Below, piece by piece: positions 10,527 to 21,127 of a stretch of DNA of 64,000 nt; within the stretch, counting starts at the first letter, position 1, and each line of letters starts with the position of its first letter. The notes beneath the pieces were generated by a model that was given only the letters and a program-made list of their open reading frames with translations, was not told the origin of the DNA and searched no databases. Made by a program: the position numbers and the translations under genes. Origin of the DNA: Calonectria ilicicola. Lineage: Eukaryota; Ascomycota; Sordariomycetes; Hypocreales; Nectriaceae. The stretch lies in contig CP085825.1 of assembly GCA_020809705.1 (NCBI GenBank), forward strand, positions 3,100,001 through 3,164,000. The letters are read 5' to 3'.

Positions 10527-11380
10527 TTATTGGGCCTTCTTGCTCTCACCATCCTGTTGAGTAGCCTCATATCTGTCACTGAGCTCATTGTAGCTCTTGT
10601 GGAGCTGCTCGCTCTGCTTCTTGAGGGTCTGGAGATCCTGCTCCTTAAGCTCAAGCTGCCTTTTGAGAGAGGCGATCTCACCGGCGTTACCGGCAGCGGC
10701 GAGCTTCTCGGACTCCTTAGCATTCTTGTTGGTGCCCTCATAATCACGGATCTTGTCCTCAAGGCGCATGACCTCGAGGATCATGACATAGGTGCGGTTA
10801 AGAATGAGAGAGAGGAACAAGGTGAAGCCGCAAAGGTACATGTTGCGTTGGGAGTAGAACTTGCGGGCCTGAACCTCAAGTCGCTCATGACCCATAACGC
10901 CAGCACTATTAGGCAAGTAATGTTAGCAGACAGAACCACTGAAACAAGTTGCGGGGAAATGTGACGTACCCGCCCTGTTTGGCCTGTTCGGTGGCAGCCA
11001 TGAGCTCAATCTGGACTCGGTAGACACGGTTGACGCTATCGATGAAGAGAATGAGGATGAAGATGAAGGTGATCTTCATCCAGTACTGAATCTTGGCGAC
11101 AATTGGGTTCTCAGAAATGAAGCTATTCGCAGCCTGTCAGCTACGTTATCGTTCCGGTGGGGTTGGTTATGCAGGAGGGCACGCACGTGAAGATCTTGCG
11201 CTTGACGCCGAACGGTAGCGGGAGGATAAGAAGCATGAAGAGCATCATCTCGAAGACGAGCAAAAGAAAGACCTGGAGCATAGACAGTTAGCGATTGGGG
11301 GAAAAAAGGCATCTCGCATCGCCGACGACCACCGGCCAGCTCGGAAGAGTGCTTCGTACGAGGGTGTAGTAGAGCGTCAT
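10527..11380 (-). CDS. BAP31/BAP29 (Yet3-like) endoplasmic reticulum transmembrane protein
   Basis: Four exons on the minus strand: 11380-11360, 11272-11187, 11122-10970 and 10905-10527. They give 212 residues. The first exon codes only MTLYYTL and joins to VFLLLVFEMMLFMLLILPLPF, which forms the first membrane segment. A second hydrophobic segment follows IQYWMK (residues about 45-65), and a third is NMYLCGFTLFLSLILNRTY. The C-terminal half is a charged coiled coil (LKRQLELKEQDLQTLKKQSEQL). Three N-terminal membrane spans plus a cytosolic coiled coil is the BAP31 architecture. In yeast and animals these ER proteins assist export, quality control and sorting of membrane proteins. The C-terminus ends ESKKAQ, so no perfect KKxx retrieval signal is present. 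Confidence 0.88.
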
Positions 11381-11974
11381 GTTGACGGCTTCGTTTCGGT
11401 GTGGAGGGGTAGCCTCAACAAGACAGAAATCGAACACAGGGGGATAATTCTGGGACTGGAATCTATCAAAAACGATGGCGACAAAAAGCGTTGGTTGGAG
11501 GCCCTTTGCTTTTTGTAGTTGAACAAAGTAGATTCGTGGCTGCAAGCTGGTGTTGCGAGAGGAAAGGTGGTCAGTTGCCTGGCCGAAAGAGCTGTCGTGT
11601 GTTTCGTGGCAGAGAGCTCAAGTCGAATCGACAACGTCATTACCTTGCCTGTGGCTGTGCCTGGGGCAGCTCCGGAACCTGCTGTGGGGCGGAAGCCTGT
11701 CGGCCACAACACACCCGTCTGCCAACAATTTGGACCCCGAAGCCGAACAGGGACACTCTAAAGGTCGGCGCTTCGGGAAATAATTCGGTACCTCGGGCAA
11801 ATGATTGAGAAGGCTCAGCATAAAAAGCCTGTGCCGAGTTAAAAAAAAAAAAAAAAAGGGATTGTCTGAAGGGATTTCATGTGGGGAGAACTTCGTATTG
11901 TCCAGTGTGGCTGTCTTGCGTCGTGTCACATTCATAAGGACAGTCTACCATATGACCTGTCACCTAATTGGTTA
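11381..11974. other. Intergenic: Bap31-like promoter and tRNA upstream flank
   Basis: Promoter of the Bap31-like gene on the minus strand, then the flank of the first tRNA-Ser. Contains a 17-A homopolymer at 11841-11857. The overlapping frames at 11377-11935 lie on both strands and look fortuitous. Confidence 0.5.
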
Positions 11975-12067
11975 GACACTTTGGCCGAGTGGTTAAGGCG
12001 ATGCCCTGCTATTACGCATATCAAGGCATTGTGTTCGCACGCGCAGGTTCGAATCCTGCAGGTGTCG
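11975..12067 (+). tRNA. tRNA-Ser(GCU), intron-containing, copy 1
   Basis: The 93-nt cloverleaf folds by eye. The acceptor GACACTT pairs with AGGTGTC, and the discriminator base is G, as in serine tRNAs. The A box reads TGGCCGAGTGG and the T arm GCAGG-TTCGAAT-CCTGC, containing the B box GGTTCGAATCC. The anticodon stem ATGCC/GGCAT carries loop CTGCTA...A with anticodon GCT, interrupted after the base 3' of the anticodon by a 12-nt intron (TTACGCATATCA). The long variable arm (TGTGTTCGCACGC) is typical of type II tRNAs. A pol III terminator T5 lies just downstream (CTCTTTTTGCG). It decodes AGC/AGU. The sequence is identical to the copies at 12614 and 29134. Confidence 0.95.
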
Positions 12068-12613
12068 CTACCTTCTCTTTTTGCGACCGTAATCGACGTC
12101 TTTTGACCACGCCATTGTAGGCGTATGTGCATATGCAGCTAGCAGACCTGCCACCTGCCCCGTGCGTGGGTTGTTGTTGACTAGTCGTCCAAGTTATGCG
12201 CCCTCTCATCCAGGGTTAAATGTCTCTGGCTTCACCATTCATAAACAGCACATGTTTTACCTAGCCCAACCTGATTTATTTGATCATTCCTGAAATTCAT
12301 CTTCATTAATGCAACAACAAGTGATGAACTTTCTTATTTCATTGTAAATACGTTGGCAATGAACCTGCCATGCGCACTACAAGATTAGCCCTGTGCATAA
12401 CATTGGAGTCAGATATTTAGTGCTACATATTTGTCAAGAAAATTAAATATGCATACACTATTATACCATGTTTTATATCACGGTGTCCTTTGCTCGCTTT
12501 AAAATATGCTCTGTCAACTTCCCGTTGCCTACTATGAACAAGCGCCAACTTGACCTTCATCGATAGCAAAAAAGGAATATATTTCAAATAGGAGAAACGC
12601 AAAAAGAAGGCAA
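12068..12613. other. AT-rich spacer between two convergent identical tRNA-Ser genes
   Basis: No gene seen. The two 93-bp tRNA genes form a perfect inverted repeat around this 546-nt spacer. Both are followed by similar CCTTCT-T-run-GCG terminator sequences pointing into the spacer. Confidence 0.6.
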
Positions 12614-12706
12614 CGACACCTGCAGGATTCGAACCTGCGCGTGCGAACACAATGCCTTGATATGCGTAATAGCAGGGCATCGCCTTAACCACTCGGCCAA
12701 AGTGTC
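12614..12706 (-). tRNA. tRNA-Ser(GCU), intron-containing, copy 2
   Basis: The reverse complement is identical over all 93 nt to copy 1, including the 12-nt intron, and is convergent with it. The T-run terminator (CCTTCTTTTTGCG) lies just beyond its 3' end. Same acceptor, type II variable arm and anticodon GCT. Confidence 0.95.
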
Positions 12707-13341
12707 TTGTTCGATGTGGTAGCAAACTAATGTCTTAGATATCTACAGTGGTTGTGGTGAACCCGCAAACCATCAAGAGCTCGAACCTTGGTTCAATCAA
12801 ATGAGCGATCTTGTTTGCCTTGATACCTGGGCTTAGCTTTTGGTTCGCATCATATTTTAGGGATTAAAAAATTGTACTTTTCAAGTATAATGATGGGTGT
12901 GAAAGATGTTAGCCCAACATCAGGCAACATGAGAAATTGTTTATTAAGCACAGTGAACTCTTCGCTTCAATCCTTGAATAAATCCCGTCTTTTGGTCAAG
13001 TTGGCGGCGTTGAAATGTTCATCATGCATGCTTAAAAGATGATGATTTACAGTAATAAATGAATCTTGCCGAGTTATCCAATAGTTGAAAAACTACCATC
13101 GCCGACAACTCAACGCGATGCTGTGCACATTAACTGATTGATGCAAAATATTACACGTGTTTGGTAAACTGCTCAAAACCTAAATCTACGCATCCCAACC
13201 AATGCAATCCCTAGCATAATATTTGCCTCCAAATTCACCATGCACCTCATACAAAACCCAGTCGGTAGTCACGACCAGGCATTCATATAGCTTGTTGGAT
13301 GTCGGCTATCCCCCGTTATATCGTACAATCCCTGAAGGGTT
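12707..13341. other. AT-rich intergenic between tRNA copy 2 and KMT6 3' end
   Basis: AT-rich sequence with no coding frame that I can support. The end near 13341 is the 3' flank of KMT6. I saw no transposon motif or further tRNA. Confidence 0.5.
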
Positions 13342-16300
13342 TTACTGCCTTGGGTCCTCTTCCTCTTCCTCCCTGAATTTAGCTGGCAATCGCCGGTTCC
13401 TCTTTTCCCGATCAAGAAGGGCATTTCCGTCAATAGCATCCAGACTCTCATCCTTTGCACACTCGTTTTCAATCAATCGTTGCATAGCGTCGTCCCTGCC
13501 ATCCTCGCTGTCTTCGATTTCCTCCACAATAGTCTGAGGTGGTTGATAAGGCGGTGGGTGGGCGAGGATACCATTAATTCCGAGGACAGGATTTCTAAAA
13601 ATTGGCACCTCGGGAACTGCGATGCTTGCCTGTAGTTGCACCGGAGTGGCACCAGGAGTTAGTACCATGGCAGCACCCTTCGGACCTCGACGCCGGTATT
13701 TCTTAGGTCGACCGCTGCCTGGTCGAGCGCCGCCTCGCTTGCCTCTGGTTTTAGTCTCACCAGGAGTGCCGCCAGACTCGAGGACCGATAAATGAGGCTG
13801 TTGTTTTCTTGTCCGTTTGCGCAACCGGCCCGATGGCTCGTCCGAATCGAGAGTCGCTGGGGATCGTGATTCGTCCAGAGATGCAGTTGCGTCTGTACCC
13901 GTTGGGTGATATTCTTCCTCTTCGGAATCATCTTGGTTTCTTTTGCGCTTACGAGATGACTTCGCAGACAGATCAAGCACCGGCGCTTCCTCCTCCCCAT
14001 GGTTCACAGGCGTCGCCGGCACTGGTGCAGGCGCAGGGGGCGGCGCAGGAGGTACAGGAGCAGCTGTAGGAGCCACCACTTTGCCCTTTGCAGGCTTCTT
14101 CTTCTCCTTCTCCGGCTTAGGCGTCTTTCTTGCAACACCCTCGCCATTCTCCGTCCTTGACCGGCGACCTCTCTTCTTTGACTGTCCAGATTTTCCTCCA
14201 GCCTTATCGTCGAGTAGTTTCTTGGTCAGATTGGGGAAGTTTTCGCCATAGTTGAAAAACAGTTCTTCTCCCGCCTTGATATCTCTCATTGCCGTGAATT
14301 TGATTCGATACTCTCCATTTACGTAGAGAATTCGAGGCGTGATATTGCATCCACGTTTGTCACTCTCTGAGGCGTGGTTGATGTAACGACTCAAGTTACC
14401 ATATGTAGCCGCATCCACCCAGATACCCTCGTTCTCCAAGAGAGTAAACACATATGAAATGCTGGATTCTTCATCAAAGACATCGCCTCGCCTAGCCTCT
14501 CTCCGGACGCCTTCATCATGACTGATGAGTTCTCCGACGTATTCGATGATGAAGTCATCTTGAGCAATATCCTCAGCCGTGAAGAGTCCATATCCCACGC
14601 CTTCAAGCTGACTTTGGCCAAGAACAACAGCCTTTTGCTCTCCGCGTTGCAAAGCGCAATTTTGGCAACCAGTCGAATGAAGTGTTTCGTCTTCCGCATT
14701 CAGAGGATCAGCTCGTTCTAGAACACCACAAGAACCGCAAAGTTCAGGATCACACTCGCGATTCAGCTGTATACAAATGCAAGGTCTATCCTTTTGCTTG
14801 GACATGCAAGTTTTTCCTTGTGAATGGCAAGCACAACCGGTGAATTTATATGCACAGGTTTTGCTCGTACAGTTACATAGCTTCTCGCAAAGCAAGCCGT
14901 TTTGGACGCATGTGCAGCTCTCAGAGGTACATGGCCCATCGTGGGAGCAAGGCTCCAGTAATTCACGACGCTGATGCTCATGGGTTATTGTGTGGTCTTG
15001 CCAGTCTCCAATAAGCGCCTTTTTAATGCGATCATACCATGTCAGCTGTCTCACATTCGCTGGCTTAGGAGGGGGTTCACGTTGCGGAATGGTGATGGAC
15101 AAGGTTTTAGATTCCCGGTACACATCGAGACAATCTCGATCAAGAAAGTCGGCTGCTAAACAGAAAGCATCTCGTCTTACTTTGCTGCTCTCCGTCGTAA
15201 TGAGAATAGATCTCAAAACATCATGCTCGTCCTCCGACCATGGTTGGTAACGTGCGGTCTCGGGGGGGTGGCTGAATGTAAGATGACAGCGGCGATTGCA
15301 TGGTTTCGAATGCCCGTTAACATGGTTGTGACCGCAGTCGGAGATGCGTCTTTTCCGCTTCAGCATGTCTGATAGACGCGGCGTAATAGATAAAGTCCGT
15401 TTTTCATTGTTTGAATCATATTCGCCATGCTCACACGAATGGCTGTAGCAAATGACACATCCCAGGATACAATAAGTGCCCAGGTTGTACTCTACCAATT
15501 CATCCTCATCCTTTTGGGGGCTAGATCCGTCCTTGGCGGTTGGCTTAGAGTCCATAACGCTATCCACAGCCTCGTCAAGCGAGAGGACATGTTGCAGTTG
15601 CAAATGGCGTTCCTGCAGAGGCTTACCTTTTTGCTGAGCCTCGCTAGCGATTGGGGGCAAGGCACCACGGAATGCCTGGTCAAAAGCTTCGGTAAACATC
15701 TCGGCCACCTTGTTCGCCTCAGATGAGGTAGTAGTGCCGGCTTCACGGTGGGAATTGAGAATATCTGACTTTTGGCGAGGAGTGATGGCATCGTCTGAAA
15801 CTTGATGAGCCATATACCGGATGAGTGTTGATTTGTTGCAGCCAGGTATAGCTAATTTCTCCAGCCAATCATCGAGATACAGCGAGACTGTTGCTGCATA
15901 CTCTGACCTGTGAGTGAGGGGGAGTTTATCATCTTGCTTCATAGGCTTGAAACCTGATTTGCGATCGATTTCTTCTAGTTCCAATAGCCAGCTGCTGTAT
16001 TTACTTTCTTCGGAACTTTCCAAATCTCGCAAATGGGGAACAAATGTCAGCATGGTGTTGGGCGTGAGCATATTCTTTTTGATTTCCACGTGGTGAAATC
16101 GATACCGAGGAACACGTTCTTCATTGGTCGGGATACAGGCGGCTTCAAACCGACCTTCGCGACCATCCTTCTTGAATTTACTGTGTTGCTTGTGTTGCTT
16201 TTGCTGTGTTAGTCATGGTACTGGTGTGGGGTACAAGGATCAAGTACCTTAAATTTGACTCTCATACTTTGCTCTGTCTTTTGCTCTGATAGCTTAGGTT

Positions 16301-17048
16301 TGAGGTTGGCAAAGAGGTCAGTGCCTGCATGAACACGTCGCTCGGTCGCCTCCGTTGAGTCAATAATGTAGGCTGCCAGCTGTGCGTGATCATGCTTAAT
16401 CTCTTGCTGGAAGGCCTTCAAGGAACCTACAATCCGAGGAATGTCCCAGGCGGATTTTCGCGGGGTTTGAACTTTGGGAGTCTGCGCCTTGGGCGTCGCG
16501 ACTTTGACGGGCTGGCGCATCTTAGCAGGGTGCGGCTCCAAGGGCGGCGTTACTTGTTGGGAGCCAGTGCTAACTCCAAAACCAGACACTCTGGCCATGT
16601 CGCGAGCATTGTCAACAGACAGTACAGTCGCAGGAGCAAATGGAGGCGCCCTGGGGTCCAATATGGGCGCAAAGGTCGTGGTAGAATAGAGTGCCTGAGT
16701 GGGAGGGAGGTTGCTGGTGAGAACCCTTCTGGCAGGGGGGCTGAGTGGGATCCGGCTGGTGGCGGCGACACGGTGAGTGTTGTAGCCGGCCGGTGAGCGC
16801 GAAGCTGATGAATCAGTCCGAGTAAGAAAGATGCCAGCAGCGACAGTGGGCGAGCGTGGACGATGAGACAGGGCCACGCGGGCTGGATTGGCGTCAGAAT
16901 CGCTGGAAGCGTCCAGTGTCAAGTCAATGTCGACGTGCGCCATCTTGGCCCCGGTGGACGACATCCCAACAAGGTTTTCAGGATTGCCCCTCTCTCTATC
17001 CCGTGGCAGCTTCGACCATTCTCCAAAGGGAGAGGGGGTAGGCGTCAT
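13342..17048 (-). CDS. kmt6: KMT6/EZH2-type histone H3K27 methyltransferase (PRC2 catalytic subunit)
   Basis: Two exons, 17048-16248 and 16203-13342 (44-nt intron GTACTT...CACAG), give 1220 residues. The first 270 are low-complexity S/P/T-rich. EZH2-like features follow: a C-rich region with YCILGCVICYSHSCEHG (about residue 511), a SANT-like YQPWSEDEHDVLRSIL (about 586), a CXC domain with clustered cysteines (about 685-785), and a SET domain (about 796-921) with GYGLFTAEDI, NLSRYINHAS and FFNYGENF. The protein continues with a long basic tail carrying an AT-hook-like GARPGSGRPKKYRRRGPKG. In Fusarium and Neurospora the orthologue (KMT6/SET-7) deposits H3K27me3 over silent accessory and metabolite genes. 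CXC preceding SET, without AWS or post-SET cysteines, argues for E(z) rather than SET1, SET2 or DIM-5. Confidence 0.93.
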
Positions 17049-18758
17049 GCAGACGGCGAGTTTGGCTCATCAGCTTGCGACGCTGAACGGCTCCGGGGCT
17101 CAATTTTGCCAGAGAACGCGTTGCGAAATCTCAGGCCAGACGAGGGAAAGGGTCTTGCAAAGCCGGTGGGAGAAACTCGATGCGACCGATGGGAACTACC
17201 CAAACAGGCGCTGTGCGAAAAGGCAGCGTTTCGCTGAAATGCGACCATGCGACGGCTGGTCAGTAATCGCACTCGAGATTCCTTTGAAGTGAGTAAATGA
17301 TTGAACAAGTGAGATGGATACGCGTTGAGGAGTCTGCACGGAGTGGCAGGGGGGCGCGTTACCAACTGGGCTTAGACCCGATTGCACTACGCACGCCTTC
17401 CCGCTTTGGACAGCCAGGCGCAACCCGCCAAGTTGCAGCGGGCCATCTGCAGCCAAGTGTTTGTTGTTCAAGACATGGATGCCCAAAAAATGGTTCATTT
17501 TGCTTGTCATCAATCATTTTTACCGAATCTTTGGGCTCTTCACCAATGATGCGGATTTTACCTCCACAACTGCTTGTAGGGATTTCAATTCCAATTTAAA
17601 TTCCAATTTCAGCAGGCGCCACGGAAGCATAACAATCCCATTTTAGTTATCCGACCCGAGGGTCCGAAAAAAAAAATTCTCAAATCGTCCATCCTGGTTT
17701 TCCCAAGTCGTCAACAAAAAAGCCACGAAGCCACGCAGTGGCTGCATCGTTAACACGGAGACCAACATTCAAAGCAGCACTATCGGAGATGGTATTAGTT
17801 TTGTTCCCAAAGAGCAAACCTATTTCGGTGTCGACAAGGCCCAGACTTAGAAAACGTCGTGAAAGACCCATATTCGTGAATATGTAACAAGTAGAAAAGG
17901 GGATGGTGGGAATTTATATGAAAGCGAGCCATTGTGACTTAGCTTCAGGAAATGAAGGGTTCTTGAGGTGAAGTCGCAAGTAACCAACAGCGGCCCAATA
18001 TCAGGCGCCAACAACCTCAACCGTCAGAACATTGAAAATTACCGGTGATGGGATCAGCGATAGTCGGCAAGCACCTAGGCTCGGGAATTAGTGAGAACCG
18101 GCAAGCTGAACATGAAACCCTGAAAATCTTTGTGGCAGGACCCCATCCGCGTGCTTCAACTTCGTCATTGTTCCCATTAGTCGCAAACTAGCGCTGCCAC
18201 GGCTCAAAGCTTCGTCCGCTGCGAGCCGCATATGGGATGGGTACCAATTGAGGTGAGACCGGGAGCCGGGTGAGAATCCTTGGCCACGGAAACACAAGAA
18301 ATCGCCATCAATTGGACCTGAGACATTCTGCGGGTGATGTACAGGTACTTTTCCGGTAGTAGCAGTTTCCCAGGCAACTAAGTACCGGGACAGAGGCTAA
18401 CAAGCGCCGGCCGTACCGATGCCCTGATGAGCTCACCACCCAGTTCAGATGATGTGGATCTATATGACGTTGTCGACGCCATGCTGCCTCCAGGTGTGAC
18501 GATCTCCTTCTCCGCAACACCACGACAACCCTCCAAGTTTCTTCCATAAAACCATCCTCATCATCCCAGCCTGATTCTGACCAGTTTTTTCGTCTACCCC
18601 TTGTTTATCTTGCTGCAGCTCCCCGCCGAACCACGTTTATCCCCACTCGATATCGCATAAGCTACCTGTTCCTCCAGCTGTTACTTTTTTGTTTTTTTTT
18701 TGCGCAACGTTGCTACATTGCTACGCCTCCCACACAAGACATCATCACCATCGCCAAC
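17049..18758. other. 1.7-kb shared upstream region of KMT6 (-) and PIL1-like gene (+)
   Basis: Bidirectional promoter space. A 62-codon ATG frame lies on the minus strand at 17680-17871, with a TATAAA about 45 bases upstream of it, but it matches nothing I know. The segment before 18758 is pyrimidine-rich (T-run at about 18686-18700), usual for strong fungal promoters. Confidence 0.5.
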
Positions 18759-20082
18759 ATGCATCGCACATACTCTATGCGCCAGACCCGCGCGCCCACT
18801 GCCTCCCAGCTCCAGGTGCGCCCTCTTGGAACCTGTGCATTCTTTTATTCGCATCATCATAATTGACGACCAAACAGAACCCCCCGCCCCCGCCGTCCAC
18901 CACGAAATCCGGTCGTCTCTTCAAAGGAAGCTTGGGTAAGCGACAGTCCGCGCGCATCCGACCACCCCGATACCTTTTGATCCGCCTCATGTTCACTTTC
19001 CATATCACCCGACGGAGCTAACATATGTCGAATCCAGGCCATGCTCTACGCGGCAAGGCCGGCGGTGCCTTTGGGCCTGACCTAGCCAAGAAGCTTTCTC
19101 AGCTTGTAAAGATGGAAAAAAATGTTATGCGCAGTATGGAAACTGTCGCACGAGAGCGCATGGAGGTTGCTGTACGTAGCCGGCGTTGATCTTAAACGAC
19201 TTGCAACTGACCTATTCATCAGCAACAACTATCTCTCTGGGGCGAAGCTGGCGACGAGGATGTTTCCGACGTTACCGACAAGCTCGGCGTTCTTCTATAT
19301 GAAATTGGTGAGCTCGAAGATCAGTATGTAGACCGATACGATCAATACCGAATCACGATGAAGAGCATTCGGAACATTGAGGCATCAGTTCAACCGAGCC
19401 GAGACCGTAAGACCCATCTGAATATGGTCTTCTTATATCATCATACTAACTTGGGGTGCAAGGCAAACAAAAAATCACTGATCAGATCGCTCAATTGAAA
19501 TACAAAGAGCCCAATTCTCCCAAGATTGTTGTGCTTGAGCAAGAGCTTGTCCGCGCCGAGGCTGAGTCGCTTGTCGCTGAAGCACAGCTTTCCAACATCA
19601 CACGCGAAAAGGTCAAGGCTGCATACACTTACCAGTTCGATGCCTTGCGAGAGCACTGCGAGAAAGTAGCAATTATCGCTGGATATGGAAAGCATCTCCT
19701 CGAGCTGATTGACGACACTCCGGTGACTCCGGGTGAAACTCGACAGGCTTACGACGGGTATGAGGCTAGCAAGGCGATTATCCAGGACTGTGAGGATGCT
19801 CTTACAAACTGGGTCAGCTCCAATGCTGTTGTCTCATCAAAGCTTTCTACTCGAGCACGCACTCTTTCCCAGCGTCGTCGCAACCACATTCGCGCTAGAA
19901 ACGAGGGTCACGACCTATCTGGCCAGGATGTACCATTGGATGATAGCAGCTCGTGGGTTGGAAGGGATGCCGAGGTCGAGAGTGATGAGGATGATGAGGA
20001 TGTTCGAGGTTCCATGTTAAGCAGTGATGGTGGATTGAATGGTGAATCCCGTGGACGAACTCAAGAAGTCGCCGTGGCATAG
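18759..20082 (+). CDS. Eisosome core component PIL1/LSP1 family (BAR domain)
   Basis: Five exons (18759-18815, 18878-18935, 19038-19171, 19223-19406, 19463-20082) encode 350 residues, the usual length for Pil1/Lsp1. The N-terminus reads MHRTYSMRQTRAPTASQLQ, followed by the conserved GRLFKGSLGHALRGKAGGAFGPDLAKKLSQLVK. The BAR-fold helices follow (EIGELEDQYVDRYDQYR, EAQLSNITREKVKAAY), then IAGYGKHLLELIDDTPVTPGE and an acidic, serine-rich tail. Pil1/Lsp1 proteins polymerise beneath the plasma membrane at PI(4,5)P2-rich furrows to build eisosomes and are regulated by Pkh-type kinases; the S/T-rich N-terminus is the usual target. All introns are GT-AG and phases agree. Filamentous ascomycetes often have two paralogues (PilA, PilB); which one this is cannot be decided here. 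Confidence 0.95.
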
Positions 20083-20326
20083 GGTAGCTGGCCTCTGTGA
20101 CGGAAGAAAATGATATGGGGCGGGCGCAACACAATTGCTTTCAATGCGGAGAGGATGATAATGCTCGGGCCTGATATTGATGAGGAAATATGGCCTCGGT
20201 GTGAGGCGTTGGGCATGTTGGGATGACTGGTTAAAAGGCTGCTTGGGTCTTTTTTTTTTCTTTTTTTTTTTTTTTGAAAGAAACTTTCTTGTACTTTTAT
20301 TTACTAATTTTTATGAACGACTCTTT

Positions 20327-20744
20327 TCAAACCAGGGATGAGTTCCTTAATTGACTGGCAAACTCTTCAACTTCCATCTTAACAATGTGATGGCCAGGAA
20401 TAACCACGAGTCCAAGATAGCGAGACGTCATGTCAAGGGTAACCGTCTCTCCACCAGCTTTTTCTGCCGCCTCAGCGCGTTGTTTTGAGGTAGGCTGTCG
20501 ATATTCGTAGGTGTTTGCAAGCACCAAGTTTTTATCCTTAAAACAACAATTCGTCAGTTTGTAATTCCAATGCAAAGATGCAGCAAGCAATGATTGCAGA
20601 AGATTAGGGTAGGTTGGAACCAGACAAGCGTACAGGATCAGTGCATTTCAAGGACCCCCAGAACAGGCGCCCATCCGAGGTGTGAACGCGCAGGTTCTTA
20701 TTCAGGATAGCTGAAATATACTCTCGCGCCACATCCCGGTCCAT
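20327..20744 (-). CDS. NAA38/Mak31-like Lsm-domain auxiliary subunit of NatC
   Basis: Two exons on the minus strand, 20744-20634 and 20536-20327 (97-nt GTACGC...TTTTAAG intron), give 106 residues. The product is a single Lsm fold: Sm1 has the motif LNKNLRVHTSDGRLFWGSLKCTD (about residues 15-37), and the second half has LVLANTYEYR, DMTSRYLGLVVIPGHHIVKMEVEE. Mak31/NAA38 is the small subunit of the NatC N-terminal acetyltransferase, which acetylates N-terminal Met followed by hydrophobic residues. Human LSMD1/NAA38 shows the same arrangement. A general Lsm protein of snRNP rings is less likely because the Sm2 motif IRG is replaced by VIPGHHIV. The gene is divergent from RAD2 with about 380 bp between starts. 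Confidence 0.88.
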
Positions 20745-21127
20745 GGTGGAATATATTGAGGCTTTGAAAAGCCGACGAGAGGCGTCAACGATGGACAGAC
20801 CGAGAGGGGATTGAGTGTGAGGGATCCGTTCCGATAAACTCCCTTGTCTTGGGCGGTGCTGTGGGCCAATGGATTAGCGGCTGCCGGCCCACCCTGACGT
20901 TATAGCGAGCGCAGGCATCCGCTCTCACTAGCTCGCACCATGAATTCACGAGTGCAGCCTACAGCTCTTCCTTACACACTCGCTTCCTTTGCTTCATTTC
21001 CCACCTTGTGGCTCGGGAACTGCTTCTCGACTGTCCCCGAGCCATGCGATTGTTGAATGTCACCAACAAGGGCTGATCCCTTGAACGTATCAGCTTTGCA
21101 CATCCATATCCGCCCTGCGCATTCGCC
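20745..21127. other. Divergent promoter between NAA38-like gene and RAD2
   Basis: 383-bp bidirectional upstream region. A frame at 20972-21238 (-) runs antisense into RAD2 and is a shadow. No further gene. Confidence 0.55.
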
